Notes under the pieces: model-generated
What the model saw: the letters and a program-made list of their open reading frames with translations, nothing else
Databases searched by the model: none
Told to the model about the DNA's origin: nothing
NCBI GenBank assembly: GCA_017448455.1
Contig: JAFSLL010000073.1
Location: 1-38,259 of the forward strand
Direction: 5' to 3'
Origin: Oscillospiraceae bacterium
GTDB taxonomy: Bacteria > Bacillota > Clostridia > Oscillospirales > Oscillospiraceae
Length of the DNA stretch: 38,259 nt
In this document: piece after piece, positions 17,449 to 26,218 of the stretch
Numbering within the stretch: the stretch's first letter is position 1
Layout: each line of letters starts with the position of its first letter
Program-made: the position numbers and the translations under genes

Positions 17449-17482
17449 ACGCCCTTCGGCACAGTCGAAGGGCGTGTTTTTT
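17449..17482 (+). terminator. Rho-independent terminator of the AraC gene
   Basis: ACGCCCTTCG (17449-17458) pairs with CGAAGGGCGT (17466-17475) across a 7-base loop, followed by G and six T (17477-17482). It lies 6 bases past the stop codon. The T run overlaps the end of the convergent small minus-strand ORF. Confidence 0.85.
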
Positions 17483-17663
17483 AAGCGTCCGTGCAGAGAG
17501 CAGGACCGGCGCATATGTCTTCCGCAAGGAAGCGGACAGTCACATCGTCATAGACACGGATTTGTTTGCTGTCGGGATTGGACAGAGATATCATGTTGTC
17601 AGCGTTCAGCGCAGCGGCGCGGCCTCGGAGGGTGGATATGCCGTCGATATCAACCGTGCGCAT
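17481..17663 (-). CDS. Unidentified 60-residue protein at the end of the hydrolase operon
   Basis: Sixty residues, starting MRTVDIDGISTLRGRAA, mixed charge, no signal peptide or membrane segment, with two Cys near the C-terminus. I recognise no family. It is supported as a gene by position: its ATG lies 3 bases after the stop of the HAD gene, with GGGAGA about 7 bases upstream, and nothing else occupies this strand. Its stop codon lies in the tail of the convergent AraC terminator. It could be a real small protein translated by coupling, or the remnant of a longer gene cut by a rearrangement. Confidence 0.45.
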   Translation of the reverse strand: MRTVDIDGISTLRGRAAALNADNMISLSNPDSKQIRVYDDVTVRFLAEDICAGPALCTDA

Positions 17664-17666
17664 CGT

Positions 17667-18503
17667 TTATTCTCCCAGATTTTTCCTGAAGGCTTCGCGG
17701 CGCTCTGCCTGATAAGCCCCGGCATAGCTTCCCTTGAGGAAGGTGTCCAGCGCCTCGTCGAGGAAAAGCTGCCAGCTTTCCCCTTCCAGATTGACCAAAA
17801 TCGGGAAATACAGCACGCTGTTTGTCTCAGCAGCCTTGTCATCACCGGGCGCGTCGCCGCACATGAGAATATTCTCGAGACCGTAACCCTTTTCAACGAG
17901 GCGTGAGATGCAGTATGCCTTGCTGCCCATCTCCTGCGTGCACAGCAGATCAACGTCCTCGATCAGGCCGAAACGCTTCCATTCCTCGCGTACGGCTTCA
18001 GGGTTGGCGCTGGAGACGACGACCACGTCCGCAGCCTGATGTGCCGCGGCCAGCGCCTCGCGCACATGCGCGAAGGGCTTGACCTCCTCCTGCGGCAGAG
18101 CGGTGATGGCCTTGTTGACTGCGATGCTCCAGTCAAGAGCCTTTTGGAAAATGGGATGGCGGCCAAGCTCCTGCCTGATGGCGTCGTTCGAAAGCTCCGG
18201 CGCGTTGTCAGCCCAGTCGATCAGTTCCTCTACGCCGCTGATCGGCGTATACCGGTCGTTGATCTCGCCGAGGGCCATCGCCAGACCTTTGAAGCGGTTG
18301 ATGCCGCGGGTGCCGGAGAAAAGGTTGATGACATTCCAGCGGTCAAGGATGGGCTGACGCCATTTATCCAGCCCCCATTCGTCCACCATGCAGGGGCCAA
18401 AGCAGCGGATATGCTTGATATTCATTGTGTCCATGGCGCAGCCGTCGGAATCCATGCATACACAGAAGTCTTTGCGTCTTTTGAAATCATCCAGTGCTGA
18501 CAT
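17667..18503 (-). CDS. HAD-superfamily hydrolase
   Basis: 278-residue haloacid-dehalogenase-fold protein, probably a cytoplasmic phosphatase. All four motifs are visible: motif I CMDSDGCAMDTM with nucleophile Asp18 and acid/base Asp20; motif II VVSSANPEA (Ser164/165); motif III GSKAYCI (Lys195); and motif IV CGDAPGDDKAAE (Asp217, Asp221/222). A helical cap of roughly 120 residues lies between motifs I and II, beginning NIKHIRCFGPCMVDEWGLDKW. The substrate is not readable; a sugar phosphate would suit the context. The start at 18503 follows AGGAGG. It lies 13 bases after a GH3 gene on the same strand and is followed by a small ORF. Confidence 0.85.
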   Translation of the reverse strand: MSALDDFKRRKDFCVCMDSDGCAMDTMNIKHIRCFGPCMVDEWGLDKWRQPILDRWNVINLFSGTRGINRFKGLAMALGEINDRYTPISGVEELIDWADNAPELSNDAIRQELGRHPIFQKALDWSIAVNKAITALPQEEVKPFAHVREALAAAHQAADVVVVSSANPEAVREEWKRFGLIEDVDLLCTQEMGSKAYCISRLVEKGYGLENILMCGDAPGDDKAAETNSVLYFPILVNLEGESWQLFLDEALDTFLKGSYAGAYQAERREAFRKNLGE

Positions 18504-18516
18504 TTCATTTTCCTCC

Positions 18517-20265
18517 TTACAGTCTCGTGTCCCAGCGGCCGCAGAACACGCTCTCGTCTGCCGTGCCGCGGAAATCGCTCCTGCCTACGATCTTTTCGAC
18601 CGCCGCGCGGATGTTTTCGCGGTTCGGGCCGTAGGCATTGATAAAGGTATGGATGTTCGCAACATCCACAAGGTGATTGGTATAGTTCAGGCTCACGCCC
18701 ACAGTAGGTACTTCCTCGGTGTACCAGAGCATCTCCTTTGAGTGCCCGCTCGACCAGGCGAGGCGCTCAACATTGCGCTGGGCGTAACCCTTGATGTTGA
18801 TAAAGACGAAGACCACGTCGTATTTTTTCCTGAATTCTTCCCGAGGTCCCAGCTGCATCATACGAACAAAGTTCATCGGATGGATGCCATTCTCATTTTC
18901 GAGATCGTAGAAACTGCTGCACTGGCTGACTTCAAAGCCGACACGTGTAAGCTCCTCGGTGATCCTTTCCCGCACACCATCGCCCCTGTCGCTTTTAGAG
19001 TTGGGCGTCGAGCGTACATAGATCAGCAGCGCTCTCTTCTTTTCCTTCACGTTGATGGGCAGCAGGCCGCGCGTATCTTTCACGAGCGTCACGCCACGCT
19101 CGGCGGCATCGGCGGTGTAGCGCCTGAATTCCTCGCAGCCGACCTCATCCAGAAGCTTCGGATCGGGATACCGCACGTTCTCGTCATAGAGCTTCAGGTG
19201 CGCCTTGAGGCCGAGCACGCGGTGCAGCGCATCAGACAGGCGCTCCTCAGTGACGATACCCTGCTCGTAACCGGCGCGCAGATAGCCGAGGTCCTCCTCA
19301 ATGTCGTTGGCGAAGAGGAACATGTCGCAGCCGGCAGCAATGCATTTTGGCACGGCGTCCCTGCGCGCCATGACACCCGCCATGCCGATCATGTGCGAGG
19401 CGTCGGAGATGATAAGGCCGTTGAAGCCGAGTTCTTTTCTGAGCAACCCTTCCAGCAGTTCCGGCGCGAGAGAGGCGGGCATAAGTTCACTGTCTTTCAT
19501 ACCGGGTACAGCAGTCCGGCTCCAGGCCGGAAAGCTGATCTGTCCTGTCATGACGGCCTCCAGTCCCTCATCGATCATGGTTCTGTAGACCTTTCCATAG
19601 CTGGCCATCCACTCTTCCACAGAGGCACCGTTGAAGGCGGGGGAGTTGTGGGGGTCGAGCTCGTCCCAGCCGTCGCCGGGGAAGTGCTTGCAGGTGCAGG
19701 CCATATGGGGATTGGCATCCTTGATGCCGTGGATATAGGCGCGAACACAGTCGGTAACCTTCTCCGGATCGGAGCCGAAGGAACGGGTATTGACGATGGT
19801 GTTGCGCCAGTTTTTATAGACGTCAGCCACGGGGTTGAACATCCAGTTGACGCCGATGGCACTTGCCTCGCGCCCGGCGACATAACCGATGCGATAGGCG
19901 GTCTCGACACCCTCGGAAGCGCCGGCTTCGGCAGCCGTGGCGACAAAAGTGCCCTCCTGCGGCAGCACGCCGTTGCCACCGTCGTCGCAGTTGCCCGCAA
20001 TGAACACGGGAACACGGCTGTATTTTTGGAACAGGGCGTTTTGCAGCGCGACGGTCTGTTTGTCGCCGCCCTGCCAGCGCATACCGCCGGGACGGGCGGA
20101 CTCCATCAAAGCCTTGATCTGCTCCTCGTCAACACCGGGGACACCCTTGAGCAGCACGAAGAGCTGGCTGAGCTTTTCGTCCAGACTCATGGAGGCTATC
20201 ATGCTCTCCACCCATTGAATCTCTTCGTCGTTCAGACGAAATGGTTTTGCGCGTAAATCAACCAT
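18517..20265 (-). CDS. Glycoside hydrolase family 3 protein (copy A)
   Basis: 582-residue cytoplasmic GH3 enzyme. The N-terminal TIM barrel holds KHFPGDG (193-199), a following His206 in DPH as in NagZ-type GH3 proteins, and the nucleophile Asp288 in GLIISDASHM. A C-terminal alpha/beta domain follows (about 400-582). The KHFPG-D-H pattern is that of beta-N-acetylhexosaminidase-like GH3 proteins, but substrate specificity cannot be assigned. There is no signal peptide. I start at ATG 20265 (AAAGGA upstream, N-terminus MVDLRAKPF aligns with copy B at 21614-23368). The frame is open to 20406 but that part only overlaps the MATE gene. Copies A and B flank a MATE transporter. Confidence 0.88.
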   Translation of the reverse strand: MVDLRAKPFRLNDEEIQWVESMIASMSLDEKLSQLFVLLKGVPGVDEEQIKALMESARPGGMRWQGGDKQTVALQNALFQKYSRVPVFIAGNCDDGGNGVLPQEGTFVATAAEAGASEGVETAYRIGYVAGREASAIGVNWMFNPVADVYKNWRNTIVNTRSFGSDPEKVTDCVRAYIHGIKDANPHMACTCKHFPGDGWDELDPHNSPAFNGASVEEWMASYGKVYRTMIDEGLEAVMTGQISFPAWSRTAVPGMKDSELMPASLAPELLEGLLRKELGFNGLIISDASHMIGMAGVMARRDAVPKCIAAGCDMFLFANDIEEDLGYLRAGYEQGIVTEERLSDALHRVLGLKAHLKLYDENVRYPDPKLLDEVGCEEFRRYTADAAERGVTLVKDTRGLLPINVKEKKRALLIYVRSTPNSKSDRGDGVRERITEELTRVGFEVSQCSSFYDLENENGIHPMNFVRMMQLGPREEFRKKYDVVFVFINIKGYAQRNVERLAWSSGHSKEMLWYTEEVPTVGVSLNYTNHLVDVANIHTFINAYGPNRENIRAAVEKIVGRSDFRGTADESVFCGRWDTRL

Positions 20266-20281
20266 AGCGAAACAGTCCTTT

Positions 20282-21610
20282 CTATAATGCTTTTCTGCGA
20301 TAGTGAAGGAAAAGGTAAATGGCGGCAGCGGCAAATGATACCGGCCAGGCGACCCAGACAAAGGCCAGCTTGCCAAAGACCCTTGCGGCGATGGCGATGA
20401 CCGCAACCTTGGCCGCGAGCTGTATGACGCCGCCGCGCATGGAGGCGGCCGTATCGCCGATGCCGCGGAGCAGCTGCTGATAAGTAAACATCAGCCCGGC
20501 CAGTACGCCCGGCACCGCGGTGATCAGCAGATACTGATAGGAGATGCAAAGAAGCTCATCTGTGGTCTCCTCCAGAAAGAGCCTGGTGATGGGCCGGCCA
20601 AACAGGGCCAGCAGCAGACCGAGCGCAGAGGACATCAGCAGCTGCAGCCGCAGCGTGACGCGCTTGCCCTCTTCAATGCGGTCCTTTTTTCTGGCGCCGT
20701 AGTTCTGCCCGGTGTAAATAGACAGGGTATTGCCCAATGTCTCCAGCGGCATCAGCGCAAAGGCGCCGACACGTCCTGCCGCGGTGTAGGCCGCCATGGC
20801 TACGGTTCCGAAGAGGTTGACTGCGCCCTGTGCCACGATGTTGCCGATGTTATTGAAGGCGGACTGGGCGGCAATGGGGACGGACAGCCGCGCGATGCGG
20901 CCGATGAGTCTGCCGTCCGGGCGGAGATCGTCTTTTCCGGGGCGCAGAACGGGATATTTGCGAAAGAGCAGGATGGCCGCAAAGACAGCCGAAATGAGCT
21001 GCGCCAGCGCCGTTGCCCACGCCGAGCCCGCAATCCCCCAGCGGAAGACCGCCACAAAGACGATGTCCAACAGCACATTCATCCCAACCGAGACAATCAG
21101 GCAGTACAGATCTGTCCGGCTGTCGCCCATGCCGCGGAAGGCACAGGAAAAAAGATAGTAAAACATCGGACAGAAAGAGCAGAGGAAGTTGATGCGCAGA
21201 TATTCCGTCGCGCCCAGCAGCGGCCCCTCCGGCGTGCCCAGCAGGCGGAGGAGCGCCCCGGACAGCGGCGTACCGAACAGTGCCAGAAATGCTGAAATTC
21301 CAAGGCCAAGGTAGAGACTGTTAAAGAAGTTGCGGCGCATACGGTCCATATCGTGGGCGCCGAAAGCCTGGGAGAGCGTGATGCCGACACCGATGTTGGT
21401 GCCGATCATCAAAGACGCCAGCAGCAGAATGATCGGTATGGTACAGCCGACTGCGGCCAGCGCCTCGATGCCCAGAATACGCCCGACCACGATGCTGTCG
21501 GTGAGAGAGTAAACCTGATGCAGGAGGTTGCCGATCAGGGCGGGAACGGAGAAGGCCAGCAACGCGCCCAGTACCTCCCCCTGTGTCATATCAAGCGAGG
21601 TTTTCCGCAT
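20282..21610 (-). CDS. MATE-family multidrug/solute exporter
   Basis: 442-residue membrane protein with about 12 hydrophobic segments in two halves. It begins with the typical DMTQGEVLGALLAFSVPALIGNLLHQVYSLTDSIVVGR pattern (the family block near residues 7-45). The repeated half begins near LSVPIAAQSAFNNIGNIVAQ at about 230. MATE proteins export cations, drugs or natural products using a Na+ or H+ gradient. The gene starts 3 bases after the stop of GH3 copy B and has no strong ribosome binding site of its own, so translation is probably coupled. Sitting between two GH3 genes, it may export an aglycone or another product of glycoside cleavage, which is inference. Confidence 0.9.
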   Translation of the reverse strand: MRKTSLDMTQGEVLGALLAFSVPALIGNLLHQVYSLTDSIVVGRILGIEALAAVGCTIPIILLLASLMIGTNIGVGITLSQAFGAHDMDRMRRNFFNSLYLGLGISAFLALFGTPLSGALLRLLGTPEGPLLGATEYLRINFLCSFCPMFYYLFSCAFRGMGDSRTDLYCLIVSVGMNVLLDIVFVAVFRWGIAGSAWATALAQLISAVFAAILLFRKYPVLRPGKDDLRPDGRLIGRIARLSVPIAAQSAFNNIGNIVAQGAVNLFGTVAMAAYTAAGRVGAFALMPLETLGNTLSIYTGQNYGARKKDRIEEGKRVTLRLQLLMSSALGLLLALFGRPITRLFLEETTDELLCISYQYLLITAVPGVLAGLMFTYQQLLRGIGDTAASMRGGVIQLAAKVAVIAIAARVFGKLAFVWVAWPVSFAAAAIYLFLHYRRKAL

Positions 21611-21613
21611 AGC

Positions 21614-23368
21614 TCAGTATTTCAGATAGTCCTTTCCGCAATAGGGGTCAACCGGGCTTACGCCTTTGAATTCACTGCGGCCCATGATTTTCTCCATGAC
21701 CGCCAGACGGTACTGCGGCTCATTGCTGTAGGCGTTGATGAAGGTCTCGACCATCGGGGCATCAAAAAGGTGGTAGGGGTAGCCCGTACAGATCATCATG
21801 ACCGGAATTTCCGCCGTGAGCCATGGCGCGTCGTCGCCGAGGCCGAAGACCACATTCCAGTTCAGACGCAGGGTCGTGTTGTTGGAGGCGTTCTGCATGT
21901 TGCAGACATAGACGTAGAGGTCGTAGTTCTTCTTCATATCTTCAACGCCGCGGTAGAGCTCGGCCATGAGGGCGGCTTTCTCCGGGGCGAGGGTTGGTGT
22001 GTCGAAGTCTGAAGGTTCAATGCTGATGCGCCGGTCACGTACGGTGACTTTGAAGCCCTCCTTTTCGAACAGCGCCTTCCAGGCGAGCACGGTCGGATCC
22101 TCGGGATCGTTGCTCTTCTGGATCACATTCAGGTAGGCCCGACGGAACTTCTGCGGAGATATGGGCAGCAGCTTCTGCCGGTCGTGCACCAGCGTGACGG
22201 CGCGGTCGGCGACCTCGTCGCTCCAGGCGCGGTGTTCCGCTTTGCCAACCTCGGTGAGCGCCTCAGGAGACGGGACGAGAGTGCCCTCTTTCTGCTTTCT
22301 GTGCAGGCCGAGAGAAGCTTTGGTCGCGAGAATGCGCGTCACAGCCTCGTCCAGGCGTTTCATGCTCAGGACACCCTCTTTGATGCCCGTGAGCAGATAG
22401 CCGTAGTCCTCTGCCAGATCCTTGTTGAACAGAATCATGTCGGCGCCGGCTTCAATCGCCGTCGGAACGGCGAGACGGCGCGGCATGGCGGCGGTAAAGC
22501 CGACCATTGCCGAGGAGTCGGTGGAAATGAGACCGTTGAAGCCGAGCTCTCCGCGAAGAAGTCCGGTCAGGAGTTCTTTGCTCAGGCTGGCGGGACAGAG
22601 CATTTCGCGGCGGCTTGCCGCCGGGTTCAGCTTTTTCACCCAGGCGGGCTGGGCGATGTGGCCGACCATGACAGTTTTCGCGCCTTTATCGATCAGTGTC
22701 TTATAAATCCGACCGTAGGTCCTCATATACTCGTCGCAGTCAAGGGAGTTGACGCTGGTGAGGATGTGCTGATCGCGCTCGTCCACACCGTCGCCCGGAA
22801 AATGTTTGATGGAAACGGCCACACCGCACTCGTCGGCGGCGTCGAGATAGCGCGAGGCGCAGGCGATGATCCGGTCGGGGTCGGAGCCGAAGGTGCGGGT
22901 GTTGGTAATCGGGTTGTGGAAATCCATGTCGATGTCCACGATCGGCGCGAAAGACCAGTTGAGGCCCATAGCAGCACCCTCGTGACAGGCCACAAAGCCC
23001 ATGCGATAGGCGTCTTCCGGATCGCCTGTTGCGGCGACAGCCATCGGCGCGCCGAAGCCGGTGCCCTCAAAAGACAGACCGCTGCCGCCGGCCTCGGTAT
23101 TCGCCGCGAGCAGGAGTGGAATTTTCGCCATATTCTGGATTTTACGGTGTGTTTCCTGAATGACTGCCTTGGAACCGGGACGGTACATCATGCCGCCGAC
23201 GCCAATGCCGCAGACCATTCCGCGGAGCATGTCCTCGTTGTCGCCTAAACCAAGTGCGCAGAAGACTTGCCCGGCCTTCTCCTCCAGCGTCATGGTGGAA
23301 ATGGTGTCGTTGACCCATGCGATGCTCTCGTCATCAAGGAAAAAGGGGTTGGCTCTCAGATTGATCAT
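21614..23368 (-). CDS. Glycoside hydrolase family 3 protein (copy B)
   Basis: 584-residue paralogue of the GH3 gene at 18517-20265. Both begin with M-(V/I)-(D/N)-LRA-(K/N)-PF and share layout throughout. It has KHFPGDG (188-194), then His201 in RDQH, and the nucleophile Asp284 in GLISTDSSAM. VNDTISTMTLEEKAGQVF is the classic GH3 N-terminal helix. It has no signal peptide and so acts in the cytoplasm. The start at 23368 has AAAGGAGCGG before it. It lies 13 bases after the GH78 gene. Divergence between the copies is large (many non-identical positions), so the duplication looks old and the two may take different substrates. Confidence 0.9.
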   Translation of the reverse strand: MINLRANPFFLDDESIAWVNDTISTMTLEEKAGQVFCALGLGDNEDMLRGMVCGIGVGGMMYRPGSKAVIQETHRKIQNMAKIPLLLAANTEAGGSGLSFEGTGFGAPMAVAATGDPEDAYRMGFVACHEGAAMGLNWSFAPIVDIDMDFHNPITNTRTFGSDPDRIIACASRYLDAADECGVAVSIKHFPGDGVDERDQHILTSVNSLDCDEYMRTYGRIYKTLIDKGAKTVMVGHIAQPAWVKKLNPAASRREMLCPASLSKELLTGLLRGELGFNGLISTDSSAMVGFTAAMPRRLAVPTAIEAGADMILFNKDLAEDYGYLLTGIKEGVLSMKRLDEAVTRILATKASLGLHRKQKEGTLVPSPEALTEVGKAEHRAWSDEVADRAVTLVHDRQKLLPISPQKFRRAYLNVIQKSNDPEDPTVLAWKALFEKEGFKVTVRDRRISIEPSDFDTPTLAPEKAALMAELYRGVEDMKKNYDLYVYVCNMQNASNNTTLRLNWNVVFGLGDDAPWLTAEIPVMMICTGYPYHLFDAPMVETFINAYSNEPQYRLAVMEKIMGRSEFKGVSPVDPYCGKDYLKY

Positions 23369-23381
23369 TGTGTCCGCTCCT

Positions 23382-26135
23382 TTATGAAAATGATTTCAGT
23401 GTAAAAAGTCTCTGTGTCCCCTGCTGTACCATAGGGGGATTGAAACCGCGGAAGAACAGGAACTGCAGTTCTGCAAGACGCATGGCATTGAATTCCGCGT
23501 CACCGGATTCAAGCAGGGCAATCGCCGGCGGCAGATCCTCACGCAGCAGCGCGATGGCTTCGGGGTCGTCCCTCAACTCATCCAGCCGGGTTTCCATGCT
23601 GTATTTCAGCCGGTAATCCCGTTCCGGGCAGTAGGTCTTCTCAAAGACGCCTGCCTCGAGCTCGACGGTCCCAGCACATCCGGGCAGTACGGCCTGGGCC
23701 GTGCAGCCGAAGGGAACCGTAAAGCGGACGGTCAGCGTCCCGTCAGTATGAATGCGCCAGAAGGAAGCGTACGTGCCGCTGGCAGAGTCATAGCTGACCT
23801 CCAGTTCCTGCACGCGCCAGGTGGGCTGCGGCGCGAAGCGCACGCGCGCATAGCCCGGCGCGAGGCTCTGGATACCGGCGAGGTCGCGGTAAACATACTC
23901 CATCACAGAACCGTAGGAATAATGGTTGAGGGAGTTCATTCCCGTACCGCTGATCGTCCCGTCATCCAGCACGGAATTCCAGCGCTCCCAGATCGTGGTC
24001 GCGCCGAGGTCAACACAGTGCATCCAGCCGGGGAAGTCTTTCTGAAACAGGAAATAGGCAGCCAGATCTTCCATGCCGTTCTCAGCTAGGACACGGCACA
24101 TCATCGTCGCTCCGACGAAGCCGCCTTTTATTTTCCAGCAGTCCTTCTGCAGTCGCCTTTTCAGGCTGTCGACGATGATCTGTTTGTCGCGGTATACGCC
24201 GAAGTTCAAACACAGCAGATAGGCGGTCTGGGTGTCCAGACAGAGTCGGCCGGAAGGGGCGAAGTATTCGTGCAGAATCGCGGCGCGGATCTCACCGGCG
24301 AGTTTCTCGTAACGCTTGGCATCCAAAGTCCTGCCGAGAAGCTGCGCCGCACGGGTGAGCTTGCCGGCTGTGGCGTAATAGTACATGCTCGCTACGAAGA
24401 AGTCGTCGGTGCCGCCCTTCATGCTCTGAGGCGTTACACCATCCTGAGCCAGCCAGTCGCCAAAGTGGAAGCCGAAGTTCCACAGATGTTTTGCTCCGTG
24501 CTCCGCATCCTGGCGGATGATCCACTCCAGCCAGTCACGCATAAGCGGATATTGCTCGTCAAGCGCAAGCCTGTCAGCATAGACGTCAAAGAGCGTCATC
24601 GGCAGGAAAGAGGCCACATCGCCCCAGACACTGGAGCCGTTGGGCATCCCCTCAGCGTAGTTCGGCAGGTAATTCGCCACTACGCCGCCGTGCCTGCGCT
24701 GATCGAGACGCAGATCCTTCAGATACTTGCGGTAGAAGGCGCGGGTGTCCATCTGGAAGCAGGCTGTCGGGGAGAAGACCTGCGCGTCGCCGGTCCAGCC
24801 AAGACGCTCGTCGCGCTGAGGGCAGTCGGTCGGCATGTCGAGGAAGTTGGAGCGCTGGCCCCAGAAGGCGTTAGCAGCCAGACGGTTCAGCTTTTCGTCC
24901 GAGCTATGGAAGGAAATCGCTGTGTCCAGGTCGGAATAGACCACACGGCCGGTAAAATCTCCGGGATTGAGCTCGTCCGGCCAGCCGGTGACACGCACAT
25001 AGCGAAAACCGAAATAGGTGAAGTGTGCGCGAACGGTCTCCTTGTGTCCGGCGGAGACATAGATCATCTGCACCTTGGCGGTGCGGTAGTTGTCGTTGTA
25101 GAAATTGCCGTTCTGCAGGATCTCACCGTGGTCGAGAACGATTTTTGTCCCGACGGGAAAATCGGTCGTGTATTCCACATAGCCTGTGAAATTCTGCCCG
25201 AAGTCGAGTACAGTCTCTCCTGCCGGGGTATGAATGACTTCCCTGACCGGCAGACTGTCCTTGACGATCACAGGCAGGCTGTAGCGATCCGTCGTTTTGC
25301 ACGCTTCCGGCAGTACGACGGGCTTTTCAGGGTTTTCTTTCCCGGCCCAGAGCGTTCGGTCGAGGCATTCACCGTCATAAATGTCAGTGAATGCATAGTC
25401 ACTTCCGCGATAGCGCCAGCTCTCATCGGTGCCGCAGACCTGCTCCGAGCCGTCGGCATAGCGGATATGAAGCTCTGCCAGCGCGGAGAACCGGTTGCCG
25501 TAGACCTCCCGTGCGCCCTCGTAGCCGAGACGGCCCTTGTACCAGCCGTTGCCGCAGAGAATTTCCAGCCGGTTTTCGCCTGTATGCAGCAGAGCTGTCA
25601 CATCATAGGTCTGCACCTGCACGCCCTCATTATAGTCGTTGCAGAAAGGCGCGAGCAGCTCGTTTCCGACCTTTTCACCGTTGAGGCCGGCCTCATAAAG
25701 CCCGAGACCTGTCACATACAGGCGGGCCGAGACCGGGGCAGCTTTAAGAGAAAAGTCGCGGAAAAAGAGGGGATGGAAGCGATCCTCCGGCTGTGTGCCG
25801 ACCCAGCGGGCGATAAAGGGCTCGCCCATCTTGCCGGTCTCAAACCAGCTTTCGGCCAGGGCAGAATCGCCTGCGTCCCCTGTCACCTCAACGCGGACAT
25901 AATAGCGCGTACGCGGCTGCAGCTTGAGATCGAGGGCCTCTCCAACAGCGTTGAGCTGTGCCCCTTTCTTTTTGATCAGGACTTCGGTAAAGGCAGCGTC
26001 CGCCGCCAGCGTGAGCGCAGTCTTGGCCGCGCGCCTGCTCGCTGTGTTGCGCACCTTCCAGGATACGGATACATAGGGCAGCTCAAAGCCCAGCGGCTCA
26101 CGGATGCCGTTGATTTTCAAATCATAAATAATCAT
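23382..26135 (-). CDS. Alpha-L-rhamnosidase, GH78
   Basis: 917-residue GH78 enzyme with the standard architecture. An N-terminal Bac_rhamnosid_N region carries the block YVTGLGLYEAGLNGEKVGNELLAPF (about 140-165, fragment only). A beta-sandwich domain includes VLDFGQNFTGYVE. The (alpha/alpha)6 catalytic barrel carries the hallmark DMPTDCPQRDERLGWTGDAQ at about 433-452, containing the catalytic acid region. Further on are NYLPNYAEGMPNGSSVWGD and TTIWERWNSV, which contains the conserved Glu. It should release terminal L-rhamnose from glycosides or oligosaccharides. No signal peptide is present, so it acts after uptake. No rhamnose isomerase or kinase lies in the window. A bidirectional hairpin terminator precedes it, so its expression depends on read-through or an unseen promoter. 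Confidence 0.93.
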   Translation of the reverse strand: MIIYDLKINGIREPLGFELPYVSVSWKVRNTASRRAAKTALTLAADAAFTEVLIKKKGAQLNAVGEALDLKLQPRTRYYVRVEVTGDAGDSALAESWFETGKMGEPFIARWVGTQPEDRFHPLFFRDFSLKAAPVSARLYVTGLGLYEAGLNGEKVGNELLAPFCNDYNEGVQVQTYDVTALLHTGENRLEILCGNGWYKGRLGYEGAREVYGNRFSALAELHIRYADGSEQVCGTDESWRYRGSDYAFTDIYDGECLDRTLWAGKENPEKPVVLPEACKTTDRYSLPVIVKDSLPVREVIHTPAGETVLDFGQNFTGYVEYTTDFPVGTKIVLDHGEILQNGNFYNDNYRTAKVQMIYVSAGHKETVRAHFTYFGFRYVRVTGWPDELNPGDFTGRVVYSDLDTAISFHSSDEKLNRLAANAFWGQRSNFLDMPTDCPQRDERLGWTGDAQVFSPTACFQMDTRAFYRKYLKDLRLDQRRHGGVVANYLPNYAEGMPNGSSVWGDVASFLPMTLFDVYADRLALDEQYPLMRDWLEWIIRQDAEHGAKHLWNFGFHFGDWLAQDGVTPQSMKGGTDDFFVASMYYYATAGKLTRAAQLLGRTLDAKRYEKLAGEIRAAILHEYFAPSGRLCLDTQTAYLLCLNFGVYRDKQIIVDSLKRRLQKDCWKIKGGFVGATMMCRVLAENGMEDLAAYFLFQKDFPGWMHCVDLGATTIWERWNSVLDDGTISGTGMNSLNHYSYGSVMEYVYRDLAGIQSLAPGYARVRFAPQPTWRVQELEVSYDSASGTYASFWRIHTDGTLTVRFTVPFGCTAQAVLPGCAGTVELEAGVFEKTYCPERDYRLKYSMETRLDELRDDPEAIALLREDLPPAIALLESGDAEFNAMRLAELQFLFFRGFNPPMVQQGTQRLFTLKSFS

Positions 26136-26152
26136 CGTGCTCTCTCCTTACG

Positions 26153-26194
26153 AAAAGGTGGAAGGCGGCTTTCCTGCCGCCTCCCACCTTTTTT
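26153..26194. terminator. Terminator between the ABC transporter genes and the GH78 gene
   Basis: AAAAGGTGG-A-AGGCGG (26153-26168) pairs with CCGCCT-C-CCACCTTTT (26177-26192), and T runs lie at both ends. On the minus strand it follows the second permease (stop near 26219) and precedes the GH78 start (26135) by only 17 bases. It probably reduces expression of the hydrolase genes relative to the transporter. Confidence 0.75.
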
Positions 26195-26218
26195 CGGTAT
26201 GGATTTGTCTGCTGTGAG

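Noticed and set aside
20266-20406. Upstream extension of GH3 copy A by 47 residues.
   Set aside because: The extension overlaps the MATE gene, has no ribosome binding site and lacks a counterpart in copy B. The ATG at 20265 has a good site.
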